Source: Zopfochytrium polystomum (Eukaryota > Chytridiomycota > Chytridiomycetes > Chytridiales > Chytridiaceae). From it: a DNA stretch of 64,000 bases. Below are positions 49,726 through 60,469 of this stretch, in pieces. Within the stretch, counting starts at the first letter, position 1, and every line of letters begins with the position of its first letter. Location: positions 124,001-188,000 of the forward strand of contig JAIVFJ010000091.1 in assembly GCA_025765615.1 (NCBI GenBank), written 5' to 3'. The translations under genes were made by a program, and so were the position numbers. The notes beneath the pieces are model-generated. The model had not been told where the DNA came from. It saw nothing but the letters and a program-made list of their open reading frames with translations, and made no database searches.

Positions 49726-51780
49726 TGATACGTTTTACCAATTCCAGTTTGACTTCTTCCAATTCTGATTGCTGAAGCTGAATGCTGACTGAATGGAGGA
49801 AGTTGTTGTTTTCTGGAGTGACTCTGCTGTGGGGAATGGTTGATGCTTTGTCTGACTTTGTTGAGACTGCAGAAAACTGAAAGCAATTCCAATTCAACTT
49901 GTTCAACTGGCAAAATTCAGGTTCAAAGATGGTTCAAGGTGACTGGTGACTGAATGGAGCAAAGTGGTGATGTTGGTGTTGTTTCTGAAGCTGATCTGCA
50001 GTAATGAATGGTTGAAGATTTTCCTGAATTTTGCTGAGACTGCTGCATATTGAATAGTTTGATGATGTGGTAATTGTGACTGTTTGACTATGAGGTGGTT
50101 GATTATTGTTTTTGTTGGTCTAGAGTGGAGAATAAAGATAGAGACAAAGTTAGTGGTAGAAAGCATTTGTGAGAGTTAGTATATCCAGATGTTTCCACAG
50201 AGTTTGATTGCTTGATGATGAATTGCCTTTAGTCTCCAAGTGATGTTGTGGTATATTTATGCTGGTAGAAGAGTGTTAATGCAAGCAAAGGGAACAAAGA
50301 CTTAGCCTGATGTCTTCTACTCTGCCTCGTTAAAGAATCAGCAGAATGTTTTTGTCAAGTCTAACATCCAAGCCAAAACCACAAAGTTTCTGGTCAGATT
50401 ACAAAAGTTGAGGGCAATCTCTGAAGCTTCCAGATCCTGGTTATGCTGCATGAATGCATGAGGCATTCAAAGAACATAGCTGTTCTGGAGTGACTCTATT
50501 AAAAGCAGTTTGAAATCTAGAGTCAGTTAGATTTGGTTTGGCTAAGGAAGAATCTTAGATGAGAATGGAACTTCAGTAATCTTGCAAGGTTGAGCTTGTT
50601 TATAGTTTGCTCTGGAAAAGCGTTAGTGTTGAGTGTCCAATAAAGATAAACGTTGATACTCCTTGGAATGAGGCAAAAGTTATTTCAAGGAACATTGTGT
50701 TTTGTCACAGAAGTTGGTTAGGATAATTCATCAGGGTGATGCAATCAAGGTGAGGATTCAGGTATGGCTGTGGAATTTCCTGTGATGTGGGACCTGGTGT
50801 AGTGTGTTAGTGTGTCTGTGTATAAAAGCTGAAGCAGTCAATATGTGTGAGTTGAGGTCCCTAGCCAGGGTCAAGTAAGCCCAGCAATAATAGTGTATTC
50901 CATTTTGACTCCTGAGTCCAGTTTCATTTGGCTAAAATGGATAGAGCGTTTTCCCAAGCCAGCAGCCTGGCACCAAGAAGACCATGCCAAGTTTATGCCA
51001 ATCCATGCTGAGACCACTTTGCAATTCTGTGCTGATGATCATTGTTCACTTATTCCAAGCATCCTCCATCTAATTGGCAATACAGTGCTGATGATCATCT
51101 TTCACTTATCCCCAGCATCCTCCCCCCTAAGTGGAAGATGATGTTTGATATTGCACTGGCAAAGTGGTTAGATGATTGTTAAACTACTCAACCAGTTCTT
51201 GGTTCTATCAGTGAATGGACAGCAAATTGTCTTTGGCTGAAGTTATGTGAGCAAAGATAATGAGAGGATTAGCTGATTTAACAGAGTCCAAAGTTATGAG
51301 GAAATTGCACAAGGTTGCCATGGTTGTGAGAGTTGGCACTTGCACAACTATTGGTCATCCCAATCACTAATATGTTTGATAGTGAGAGTTTTAGTGTGGT
51401 TGAAAACACTCTGATCTCAAAAGGTGGCCATGTCAATGATAATTGTATCAGGGAATCCAGAAATTGAACCGCCGACTACATGGGTTGATAGACAAGGAAA
51501 ACACCATATCATTAATTCCTAATTTGATATGCCCTGTTGAAAATGAGTAAGTATTATTAAAAGGGCACAGGGACAGTTGTTAGAGGTGCAGGTCTCCAAA
51601 AACTAAAATGCCTGTGTTGATGTTCATGGAATGATGGATCATTACTGACAGGAGACTGCATGGCTGAATGTTGAGAGGATAAAGGTAGTTACTTTGATGC
51701 ATATCAAAAGCGAAGAGCAAAACACTTAGCAGATTGATTATTAGTTGATGGAGCAAGTTGGTTTTTGAGGACCTCTCTGT
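49726..51780. other. Decayed copia-1 middle
   Basis: AT-rich, stops in all frames; expected integrase/protease region but no motif survives. Short glutamine-rich minus ORFs (49661-50166) are not recognisable. Confidence 0.4.
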
Positions 51781-52500
51781 TTGTTGTTCAATCAATATGA
51801 AGAGGCAGATAACCAGGATAGTAATAGTTGGTGGTGATTTCTGGTGCAGTAGTAGCCGAGTGATTGTTGCTTGATCAGCCAGCTCGATGTGTTGCTTATC
51901 ATAGTTGTTTTGTCAAACAGGTTTTTGAAGAGTGAGATTAGTTTCGCTAAACTTGTTATCTGAGGAGCTGGGTTGCTGACAACAAGAAAAACTTTTCCTT
52001 TTCCCATATCCAACAGGCTTTGGCCCAGTGAGCCAACAAAGATTCAAACAACTTATTGGAAAGGGCGAATATGATGGAGAAGTTCTCCATCTGCTGATTT
52101 TGCAAAGCTGTCGACTCGATTTTACGCTTCGGTGAATTGGGTAATGAAGGAATCTGAGGCTTCAGTTGGTTCCATTTTGATGCATTCAAAGTCGTCAATG
52201 ATCTCCTTTGCAAGTCCCTGGTCTGCTGTGCAGCAAATTATTTCTAATTCGCCAACCAATTCATAAGCAAGGTTTCGACCAGGTGTGATTTGGGTGAGAA
52301 GGGTTTCTCTGGTCCATGAGGCGGAGGCACCAATTGGAATCTCTGTTCTTGGAATGGTCCATCTCTGATGAGACAGGTTCCAGTGTTGCGGAGGTCTAGT
52401 GGATCAACTGTATCATTCTGCTCCGCATTGATGTAACTTGTGTCAATGCAGTGGCGTAAGTCAATATTTTTGTTGGAGAGTTCTGTTGGTTGAGTCAGTA
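51781..52500 (-). pseudogene. copia-1 gag remnant
   Basis: Segments parallel copia-2 gag: the stretch near 52110-52215 corresponds to KEIIDDFERIKMEPAESSES, and 52440-52490 to the segment around the first Cys/His-rich loop (cagtggc...tttgttggagagttctg). Frames are broken. Confidence 0.6.
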
Positions 52501-52869
52501 GTCATGTTGTTTTCTCAGGACGATTATGTGTGATGAAATCCCACCCAGGACTGGAGGGACTTGGTGTGTGTGGGGATGAAGAGAGAGAGAGAGAGAGAGA
52601 GCAGTGATGATGGAAAAGGGAGAGGAGTGAGAGGATGGAGAGAGGAGAGAGGAGTGAGTGGGCAGAGATGGAAGAGAGAGCAAATGGAGAAAGAGAGATT
52701 GGCTTGTTTTGCACTGGATTCTGAAAAAGCAGCAAGGAGGGGATTGGATTCCTTGTTTGATCTCTGTGAGAGGTTGCTGCTTTTATACTCCTGCAGGTTG
52801 GAGCCATCAGAAAACAGAGGGAGCAGTGGGTTGCACAGAGCAGGCCACAGAAATGAGATAAAACAGGCT

Positions 52870-53070
52870 GAGCACCAATCCCCAGCCTGGGCTAAGTACC
52901 CATTCAGGGCTGAGTACCACCCAGTGCTGGGCATCACTCAGGGCTGGATACCAGCCAGGGCTGAGTACCAGCCTGGGTGAGCACCACCCAGGGCTGAGTA
53001 CCAGCCTGGGCTGTGCACCACCCTGGGCTAAGTACCAGCCAGGGCTGAGTACCACCAGGAACCAATTTAC
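52870..53070. repeat. Minisatellite in LTR-B (ctgagtaccagcc type)
   Basis: About 19-20 bp unit (cagggctgagtaccagcctg with variants) repeated about ten times; counterpart at 62080-62295 with a different number of units. Confidence 0.8.
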
Positions 53071-53289
53071 AGCTTGTTTGAGAAACAGTTGCTTGTAAAT
53101 TGGTTTGGTTGTTTCCAAATCAGGAAGCTTGTTTGGGAAACAAGCCGCTTTTTTCCTTGTTTTTAGAAATCCAATGATTGGTGCAATCTCTGGTGAGCTC
53201 AGTTTTTATCTCACTTTTAGAAATGCAGTGATTGGTGCAATCCCTGAATCCTAAATGCCTGTTGCATTGCTCAGAATGCACAGCACAGC

Positions 53290-53400
53290 AGGAAAGCTGG
53301 AATTCCAGATCAGGAAGCGGAATTCCGGTGCAGAGAGAGGAATTCCAGATCAGGAAGCGGAATTCCGATGCAGAGAGCGGAATTCCGGAGCATTGGGCAG
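53290..53400. repeat. Minisatellite in LTR-B (ggaattccgatgcagagag type)
   Basis: About 21-bp unit centred on an EcoRI-like ggaattcc. Around five units here versus about eight at 61680-61835. Confidence 0.85.
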
Positions 53401-53989
53401 TGGTACACTGCTTCTGCATGCTTGCTGTGCTGTGTTACATGTGCAGAGTGCGTAATTTGAGCGTTTTTGTGGATGTTCTAATTGCATTGTTCCTACTGGT
53501 AGGATGAACAAAGCTAGAACAACAGCCGCCTTTGCCTATCTCTTTTTATTGAGAACAGATTAGCTCTTCCGAGCGCCCCATTCAAGTATTGAATCTACTG
53601 AGCCCTTCAAACACCCCATCCAATGTGATTGGATGGAGTTCTCAAAGGGATCATCAGTAACTGGTGTAGTGTACCCTGTGGGTCGAATCTCAACAAGCGC
53701 AGAGGAAAACCTTACGCCATAGTCAACGAAAGGAAACCGCACACTGGCTAAGGAAAAGCAATAAACGGGTATGACTGGCCACCAGGTGGCAGAACAAGAA
53801 GAAAAGAATGCCCATATGAAACACGTAGATGGAGAGCAAAGAAACTTGAATGCAGGAATATAAGAAGCAATGCAGAAGAAGAAGGACAAGAAGGAGAAAG
53901 GAGAATGAGCATGCAATACAAATAAAGCAAGGGAACAGAAACTAAGGCACACGACAAAGACCAATATGACTAAGATGGTAAGCACCTAA

Positions 53990-54738
53990 AGCAGCTGGTA
54001 ACGATTTTGTAAGATAATCTGCTGGTTGCTTGCCACCAGGAATCCATTCCAGTCAAATCACTTGTCATTCAACCAGTTCCCGGATACAGTGATACTTAAC
54101 CAGAATATGTTTTGACCTATTAGTGTAGAGATTGTTTGAGCTCAAATTGATAACGCCTTGGTTGTCAGTATAGATTGGAAGAGGAGTCGGGAATGGGGGC
54201 ATAAGTGCTGCGTGCTGTTGTGAGATGGCCTCCAGTTCTTGTCCTAGTTCTGAGACTGCAACGTATTCTGCTTGCTGAGGTGAAAGCATAACTGTAGGAC
54301 TGTGAGTTGATGCCCAGCTGATAGTGGTATTTCCAAACAAAACGAAGTAGCCAAGTTCCCATCAGCATGAACTCCATGAGCAGCATCCGAGTAGCCGAAA
54401 ATTCCAGACCCTGTGTTGGAATAAAGCAAACCATACTCACGTGTACCATTGATGAATTGAAGGACTCGAATGAGGATCTGCAAGTGCTGTTTGCTTGGGT
54501 CCTTGCTGAAGGCGCCAAGATATGAGACTGCTGGTGCCAAGTCTGGTCGTGTGTGTGTTGCCAAATAGTTGATGCCACCAAGGATTGCTTGGTAGAGCTG
54601 TTGATTTGCTGTGGGTTCATCATTTTCTCGAGGTTGAAGAGTGAGAGGACTGGGGAGAGCAGTTACTGCTGTCTTCTTTCCATTGACTAGGTCTGCATGG
54701 CGTTGGAGTAACTCTTTGGTGTAAGCTCGTTGATGCAA
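53990..54738 (-). pseudogene. copia-2 RNase H (frameshifted)
   Basis: Reads RAYTKELLQRHADLVNGKKT..., NYLATHTRPDLAPAVSYLGA, GYSDAAHGVHADG, then shifts frame (near 54345) before SWASTHSPTVMLSPQQAEYV and NNLYTNRSKHILVKYHCIRE. A TGA at about 54755 separates it from RT (EVH*TPTGIYLHQRA). copia-1 shows the unbroken form of the shifted segment. Confidence 0.8.
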
Positions 54739-54756
54739 GTAGATGCCAGTTGGTGT

Positions 54757-55821
54757 TCAATGAACTTCCATATTCAGTACGGTCATGATATGACCTAGTT
54801 CGCAGAGCTTATACAAGGATTTTAGCAAATTGATGGCAGAGGTGATTTCCTCTGTGTGCCCAAAGAAACAAATATCATCGACATAGATAGCAATGAAAAT
54901 AATACGTTCCTTTGTGCACTTGAAGAGGATGCACGGATCTGCTGCGCTTTGTTGGTAGTCAGCAGATTTGAGACGACCAATGAGTTCCTGGTACCAACAA
55001 CGCCCCGCTTGCTTGATACCGTTGACAGCTTTGTGCAAAAGCCAGACCTTGCCATCCGAACGGTAGCCATCTGGTTGCTCCATGTAGATGGGGACATCAA
55101 GTTTGCTGTTGAGGTAGGCATTGCTAATATCGACCATGGCTGTGTCCCAACCGTTTGAGGCTGTCATAGCAAGGAGCCATCGTAGACTATTGATGCGAAC
55201 AACAGGAGAGTGAGTGTTCCAGAAATCAACGCCACGACGCTGTGTAAAGCCCTTCGCCACTAGTCGTGCGCGAAAGCGCTCAATGCTGCCGTCCGGTCGA
55301 AGCTTGACCTTGTAAACCCATTTGTTCTGCACGGCATTGACATTCTTGGGTCGATCAACGACTTCGAAAGCTGCAAGCATTCTGAGGGCGTCAATCTCTG
55401 TTTGCTCTGCTGCTATCCACTCTTTGGACCACTTTCCACTCATGGCCTCAGTGCGTGTTACCGGGTCTGGACATTTGACACTGGTTAAATATAGATGTCC
55501 AGATCGAGTATGTTTTGGAGGTGGGCTGCGCGTAAGGCTGCATGGCGATTTGCGCACATGTGTAGGTGGAGGCTCTGGTGGTGGTGGTTCTGGTGGTGGC
55601 GCTTGAGGTGGTAGGTCTCTAGTTGGTGTTTCAGCAATTGTTTTGTCATCAGGGGTATGCTTTGGTGGTGTTAGTAAAATGACAGAGGTGTTTGTGAGTA
55701 TTAGGATGCAGAAAAAGGAAATAGAAAAATCATTGGCAGGTGAGCTTTCTGCACGATGCGGCTCGGGACACCCCGTGCCATAGAGCCTTCTCTTCCTCTC
55801 TCCACAGCCCGCCTTCTGCAC
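54757..55821 (-). CDS. copia-2 reverse transcriptase
   Basis: Open frame. Pro-rich leader, then WIAAEQTEIDALRMLAAFEV, NKWVYKVKLRPDGSIERFRA, GVDFWNTHSPVVR, MVDISNAYLNSKLD (first catalytic Asp), YMEQPDGYRSDGKVWLLHKA, and IYVDDICFFG (YVDD pair). All catalytic Asp present. The N-terminal part (before about 55690) runs into the conserved linker block, so the true start of the coding part is unknown. Copies RNA to cDNA in the particle. Confidence 0.85.
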   Translation of the reverse strand: MQKAGCGERKRRLYGTGCPEPHRAESSPANDFSISFFCILILTNTSVILLTPPKHTPDDKTIAETPTRDLPPQAPPPEPPPPEPPPTHVRKSPCSLTRSPPPKHTRSGHLYLTSVKCPDPVTRTEAMSGKWSKEWIAAEQTEIDALRMLAAFEVVDRPKNVNAVQNKWVYKVKLRPDGSIERFRARLVAKGFTQRRGVDFWNTHSPVVRINSLRWLLAMTASNGWDTAMVDISNAYLNSKLDVPIYMEQPDGYRSDGKVWLLHKAVNGIKQAGRCWYQELIGRLKSADYQQSAADPCILFKCTKERIIFIAIYVDDICFFGHTEEITSAINLLKSLYKLCELGHIMTVLNMEVH

Positions 55822-56180
55822 TTTCCCCCATGCGTAACGTCAGGCGCCAAGGGACCTATCTCCCCTGGTGGTGTTCCTTACGGAATGGGCTCCCCAAACA
55901 GGCATCCATCCCTTCTGACTTGGGTCCACGCCACACTAGCTCCCGCAGGGTCGGTATGGCCCAGGGCCTTCGGTTGCGCCACCCACGTCACTCCCAGTCG
56001 AGAGTGCGCCTGCAGTCACAGAGCTGGTCGCCGCCCTCACTCATCCGATTGGTCCCCCTGCTTTAGTGCTCGTAGGTAAGGCCCACTGGAGATGGCGTTA
56101 ATTGCGGTAACACGGAGTCCATCCCGTCGTGCCGCCACCTCCAACACTTCATGCTGTACATCATTATCCGATTCACTTTC
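55740..56180 (-). repeat. Conserved block between IN and RT, copia-2 copy
   Basis: Partner of 49289-49725, at the same place in the element. It interrupts the polyprotein: the IN frame stops at its edge (VVQVRQRK*) and RT resumes after it. Stops in all frames inside. Confidence 0.8.
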
Positions 56181-57456
56181 GCTGCCGTACCTGGACCACT
56201 TCATGTTCATTTGGTGCTAGTTCTGTGGAAGGTTGTCGTTCAGCTACCGCTGCTGGTCCTGGTTCTGGGAATTGATCCTCGCGAACATTGGCTTCACGAA
56301 GGAGGTTGGTGATGTTTTGTTCAGTTGATGTAAGTTCATCTTTGCTGAGGAGTGGTGTTAGCTGATGAACGAGGTCCTGAGCAATATCCTCTGATGCTGA
56401 GGTGCTGAGGCGAGGGAAACTGTCTTCTGCAACCACAAGGTCATCCAATTGATGAGTGATTACTCTACCCGTGCTGATGTCAATCAAACGAGCAATGGAA
56501 CGACCAATGTTTCCGACGTAAATTGCTGGTCGGGCGCGTTCTGTAAGCTTTTTAAACTGATTTGTTTGTCCACGTTCCTTTGCTGTGATATGATACAAAC
56601 ATCCTGAGCCAAAAACTCTGAATTGACTGATGCATGGAGGGAATCCAAGAAGCGTTTCAACTGGAGATAGTAATCGATGGCTGAGGACAGGAAGTGTATT
56701 GATGATATCTACTGCATGTCGAATCGCATATCCCCACCATGACCATGGTGAACCAGCATGTCTTAGAAGAGATTGTGTGACATCCATGACTGTTCGAACT
56801 GCCCGCTCTGCTTTCCCATTCAGCTCAGGTGTATGAGGTGGACTGAACTCGACGCGGATGCCGTGTGATGCACAGAAACGGTTAAAAGCGAGCGAATTCA
56901 GTTCCCCACCATCAAAGCGGACGCCCTTTACACGAACATCCCTAACTGTCTCCAATTGTTGGATGATCTTAATGGCCTCCGGTAGTACTTCTGACTTTCT
57001 CCGAAGGTTTGTCAACCAGGGATAATTACTTGCATAGTCAATGGCAATGAGAGCAAAGCCATATTGTCCTCGAAACTTTGGTTTGACTTCCACTAGATCA
57101 AAGGCTAAATGTTTGCCTGGTAGTTTATCTGGAGGATCTGTATGTGGAATAGCAGCACGAGTCTGTTTGGCAATAATGCAGGCCTTACACGGTTCTTCAA
57201 GTAAGTCCAGCTTAATGTCAGGAAAGTCAGCACATGTACGGCGCTCCTTCATTGCTCGTAGTCTTGCATAAGGGATATGGCCGAGGCGTTCATGCATACG
57301 CTGAGTGTTTGGAGCTTTGCTGTTGAGAAAGGCTGTGCGTATACTGAGTGTATCAACTGGTTCCGCAGAGCTGAAGAGGTTGTAAAATTTACTGGCGCAG
57401 TGTGCAATAAATGTTTGCTGTAGTTGAAGTTGGGGTTTGCTGCTGTTGGGAACCAT
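56173..57456 (-). CDS. copia-2 integrase
   Basis: Zinc-binding HHCC head (HERLGHIPYARLRAM ... CKACIIAK), then the DDE core: LAFDLVEVKPKF (Asp), VRFDGGELNS (Asp), and GKAERAVRTVMDVTQSLLRH (Glu), and the VDIINTLPV / YVGN C-terminal part. Acts to insert the cDNA into the host chromosome. It lies in a different frame from the protease part upstream (57249-57719), the change being near 57456. Confidence 0.88.
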   Translation of the reverse strand: MVPNSSKPQLQLQQTFIAHCASKFYNLFSSAEPVDTLSIRTAFLNSKAPNTQRMHERLGHIPYARLRAMKERRTCADFPDIKLDLLEEPCKACIIAKQTRAAIPHTDPPDKLPGKHLAFDLVEVKPKFRGQYGFALIAIDYASNYPWLTNLRRKSEVLPEAIKIIQQLETVRDVRVKGVRFDGGELNSLAFNRFCASHGIRVEFSPPHTPELNGKAERAVRTVMDVTQSLLRHAGSPWSWWGYAIRHAVDIINTLPVLSHRLLSPVETLLGFPPCISQFRVFGSGCLYHITAKERGQTNQFKKLTERARPAIYVGNIGRSIARLIDISTGRVITHQLDDLVVAEDSFPRLSTSASEDIAQDLVHQLTPLLSKDELTSTEQNITNLLREANVREDQFPEPGPAAVAERQPSTELAPNEHEVVQVRQRK

Positions 57457-57830
57457 TGGAGACCATGTCTAAGAATCATTTGAAGGACGGCTGGATCTCC
57501 TTCCTCAGGACTGCTACGATAAATAGTACCAGGTTGAAGGTCTCGTGCAAGATGGAAGAAGCCACATAGTTGTAGGTCCCGATCAGCGACCAAGTTGACA
57601 GGACATTCTGGAGCATATTGGGCACCTTCAATTATAAGTGTGATGTTGTTGGCGAGTGGTATGAGAGCTGTGCCGAATCCTTCACAAGTAAGAATAGGTC
57701 CTTCTTTGGCGATACGCATGCTAGATTTCTGCTGAGTATAACTATAGGGAATGAAGAGAGAGAAATCTCGAAGCGTTGTGACATTGCAACCGTTGTCGAT
57801 GAGTACAGGAAAAGAAATTGGAAGGGAAGG
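57249..57830 (-). pseudogene. copia-2 protease and pre-integrase region
   Basis: After the gag stop the next frame reads FPVLIDNGCNVTTL (57830-57780) and goes on to MRIAKEGPILTCEGFGTALI. The position fits the aspartic protease, but the triad is D-N-G rather than D-S/T-G. Joined to gag only through a frame change. Confidence 0.55.
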
Positions 57831-57858
57831 GAAGGGACGTTAACTGCAAATGCCCGGA

Positions 57859-59277
57859 TTACTCCCGGGCCATCCAGAAATCCTGTTGACTTTCATCTTG
57901 TTTGGTCTCTGATTGGAGTTGCGTTTCCATCCACAATTGCTGTTCTGCAGCATACTGCTCACTTTGCTGGTCATCCCAATCACCGTTCTGTAGCAGAAGT
58001 GCTTGGTTTTCAGGTATCTGCTGTTGTGGAGGGTTTGGTTGCTGGAGTAGGAGCGCATTTGGATTTGCTGGTGGTTGATGCTGTTGCTGTTGCTGCAATT
58101 GCTGAAGAAATGTGTTGGCACACTGTCGAGCAACATGACCATAGCCTCCACACGCATGACATTGGACTCCAAAAGACTGTTGCTGTGCAGTGTACCAACT
58201 CCCCCCAGAGCCACGTCCCATTGCGGTACCACCTGTTGCTGTTCCACGTGAACTTAGTCCTTGCCATGTTCCTCGGCCTCGGCCAAAACCACCATATGGG
58301 CGCAGTGTGTACTGTTGGGACTGAGGGTTTTGGTACTGCAAGGTTGTTGGGCGGATATTAGGATACGGCTGGTACTGCTGAGGTTTATGATAACTGCTAC
58401 GACCGCGGAGTTGACAAGAGTGTACTTTTGGCCGAATAATTACATTTGCTGTTGGTGTAGTGACTTCTGGAATGGCTGTTGTCAGGTCCCGCTCCTGTTG
58501 TGCTGCAAGTCGATCCCGCCTCTCATCATATGTATTTTGGCGGGCGGTAGATTTAAATAAGGTGATTAGTTTAGTCAATGATGAAACAGAAGTGATAGGA
58601 TTCCCTGCAAACATGAACGTATTGGCAACACCCATATCAATTAGCGTGTTGTTCAGGGCAGATACGAAGACTCGCACAACTTTGGAAAATGGTGTGATGC
58701 GACTGCAGATTTCCACTGATGAACTTTCTGCAAAAGTTTCTACTTTGTGGTAAGCCGTAATGAAGCGCATTGCAAATGACTCGGATGATTCTGCAGGTTC
58801 CATTTTTATACGTTCGAAATCATCAATAATTTCCTTTGCTAATCCTTGATCTGTTGTTCGACATGCAATCGCGATTTCTCCAAGCAGTGTGTAGGCAAAA
58901 ATCTGCCCTCGTTGGGGGAACTGTGGTAGGAGCTCTGATTCAACATGTCGTCGAATGAGAAGGATACAGTATGCGTTCTGGTCTTCAATCCCTGGGAACC
59001 ATTTGACCGGCTCACGCCCATCTCGTGCAAATGCATAATGCTCGCCGTGGTTGGGTCCCCTGCGTACTCTGCATGTTGGGCCGACATTAGGGTCATTGGG
59101 GTCCACTTGATCGTTGCGTAATACGTTAATTCGGTCTGGGTCGACACAGTGGCAGAGACCATTGCTTTTGTTGGATAGTTCTGAAATTAGGTCGTCCAAC
59201 CAATCTCCAAAATTTGCTGCGCCTTTGAGAATGGGGAATGCACGGGAGGCATACTTGATTTGATCACGCTTGCTCAT
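57859..59277 (-). CDS. copia-2 gag (nucleocapsid)
   Basis: 472 residues from ATG 59277 (MSKRDQIKYASRAFPILKGA). Capsid-like region with KEIIDDFERIKMEPAESSES and VANTFMFAGNPITSVSSLTK, then a Gly/Arg-rich stretch and a single CCHC knuckle CHACGGYGHVARQC, and a long Gln-rich tail. Packages element RNA into virus-like particles. Ends at a stop before the protease frame. Confidence 0.88.
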   Translation of the reverse strand: MSKRDQIKYASRAFPILKGAANFGDWLDDLISELSNKSNGLCHCVDPDRINVLRNDQVDPNDPNVGPTCRVRRGPNHGEHYAFARDGREPVKWFPGIEDQNAYCILLIRRHVESELLPQFPQRGQIFAYTLLGEIAIACRTTDQGLAKEIIDDFERIKMEPAESSESFAMRFITAYHKVETFAESSSVEICSRITPFSKVVRVFVSALNNTLIDMGVANTFMFAGNPITSVSSLTKLITLFKSTARQNTYDERRDRLAAQQERDLTTAIPEVTTPTANVIIRPKVHSCQLRGRSSYHKPQQYQPYPNIRPTTLQYQNPQSQQYTLRPYGGFGRGRGTWQGLSSRGTATGGTAMGRGSGGSWYTAQQQSFGVQCHACGGYGHVARQCANTFLQQLQQQQQHQPPANPNALLLQQPNPPQQQIPENQALLLQNGDWDDQQSEQYAAEQQLWMETQLQSETKQDESQQDFWMARE

Positions 59278-60169
59278 GTTTGGGAGGGAAAATGTGTGAG
59301 AGAGCTTTGCAGTAGAATAGAAATTTGAAGGGCAGTGATTTCCCTAATTTGGTGGCAGATTCTGAGACTTCTTGAGCAGGTAATATAAGAGTAAGCTGTA
59401 AACAAATGCAGTACAACGCTTGCGGGTGGAGTTGTAAGTGTGAGTAGATTATTTTCTCAATGGGGTACGCTGGTGATGAGTTGGTGTTGAAAAAAAGCAG
59501 ACTTGTCACGATTGTGGAGCGAAAATGAGTGGGCCAAAATGCAGCTGCAGCTTGCAACTCAATATCCCACGAGGTCAAGGACGAACTTGGAGAATCACTG
59601 AGTTGCCCCACGTAGGTCAGCAGTTGCTGAATGCAGAAAAATTGGTTTTAAGGGATTTGGTTGGGTTTTGGCCGAGTTGTCAATGTGGGAAGTTGCAGGC
59701 AACGAATTTCGACGGATTTGGGTGAAATTTGGTGCTAATTGACTACTGAATTCGTTCAAAACGCGGACAGTTACTATGCAGCAAGGAAGCAGTCGAGGAT
59801 TGCGACGTTTGGTGAGTAGATGGAACAGGAGGAGTAGTTTCAAATGGTGGTAAGCGATTCCTAAAGAAATTGAAAGAATTTGCAAACGTAAACTCTCGAA
59901 ATTCGACGTTATCAGGTGGCCGATATTGTGGATGAGTGCTGTTACACGCTCTGCGAGGCTGCTGCAGCAAAAAATGATCGTCAAGACGTCTTCCCCAGTG
60001 TTAAAAATGCTGTAGACGTGGTGGAATGGTGTGGGGACAAAAACTGAAGGTGTTGGTTCTGCAGGTAGTGATGCTGGTGATGTGTGGTGGTGAGTGGCAC
60101 TGTTAGTTTACTCGTTTTACGTGCTCTTCTTGTTGTTGCTATGCGTTCTGCTCGTTCTCCTTATTCTCC
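59278..60169. other. copia-2 5' leader
   Basis: AT-rich, no ORF supported. Expected to hold the primer-binding site, but a clear match to a tRNA 3' end was not identified by eye. Confidence 0.45.
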
Positions 60170-60460
60170 ACTGATCTCAACTCCAAGTGATTGAGATGGG
60201 TCACAATTTTGTATGAAAGAATTGGCTGCTGCTGTTTGTGGATGGTGGTGAACTACTCTGGTGGACAACTCTCTTGTGATGGTAAAGCTGAGGTGGGAGA
60301 CTATTGTACAGTGTATGCTGTTTGGCTTTATACAAAATTATGAGAAAGACCCGGTGACAAAAATGCACCAAATCCTTATCACAGTTGGTGCTCTCATGCA
60401 CCACAGTGTGAGGTGTTGTTCCTGCACACTGCTTACTGCAAAAGCCCAAAATAACACCAG
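60170..60460 (-). repeat. LTR-A-like 5' LTR of copia-2
   Basis: Similar to 46970-47225 in the same orientation (tggctgctgctgtttgtgg, ggctttatacaaaa, cctgcacactgcttac). Boundaries approximate. Confidence 0.5.
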
Positions 60461-60469
60461 AATGTGCCA

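Larger units (their letters stand above)
46970..52500 (-). mobile_element. copia-1: degenerate Ty1/copia element
   Basis: Minus-strand element in the order (from 52500 down): gag remnant, unrecognisable middle, conserved linker block, RT remnant, RNase H, LTR-A. Same family as copia-2. Its 5' end is cut off at the border of the LTR-B unit at 52531. A solo LTR (48506-48727) sits inside its RT region. Confidence 0.75.
52531..53695 (-). mobile_element. LTR-B, full-length copy (1165 bp)
   Basis: On the minus strand runs from TGTTGAGATTCGACCC to GGATTTCATCA (TG...CA). Related copies are at 61350-61522, 61521-62635 and 63760-64000. Contains two internal minisatellites (52870-53070 and 53290-53400) and a GA microsatellite (52578-52602). 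It lies exactly between the broken gag end of copia-1 and the broken 3' end of copia-2. The flanks (atgtg / agcgc) do not form a target duplication, so rearrangement followed insertion. Confidence 0.8.
53700..60460 (-). mobile_element. copia-2: nearly complete Ty1/copia element
   Basis: Minus strand, gag-PR-IN-RT-RH order, which defines Ty1/copia (integrase before RT). The 5' LTR-like stretch is at about 60170-60460, gag at 59277, RNase H ending near 53990. The 3' LTR is missing, replaced by LTR-B at 53695. Several frame changes and stops, so not autonomous. Confidence 0.85.

Noticed and set aside
52531..53695. Solo LTR with target duplication for LTR-B
   Set aside because: Flanking pentamers differ (atgtg and agcgc), so a simple solo-LTR origin is not supported.
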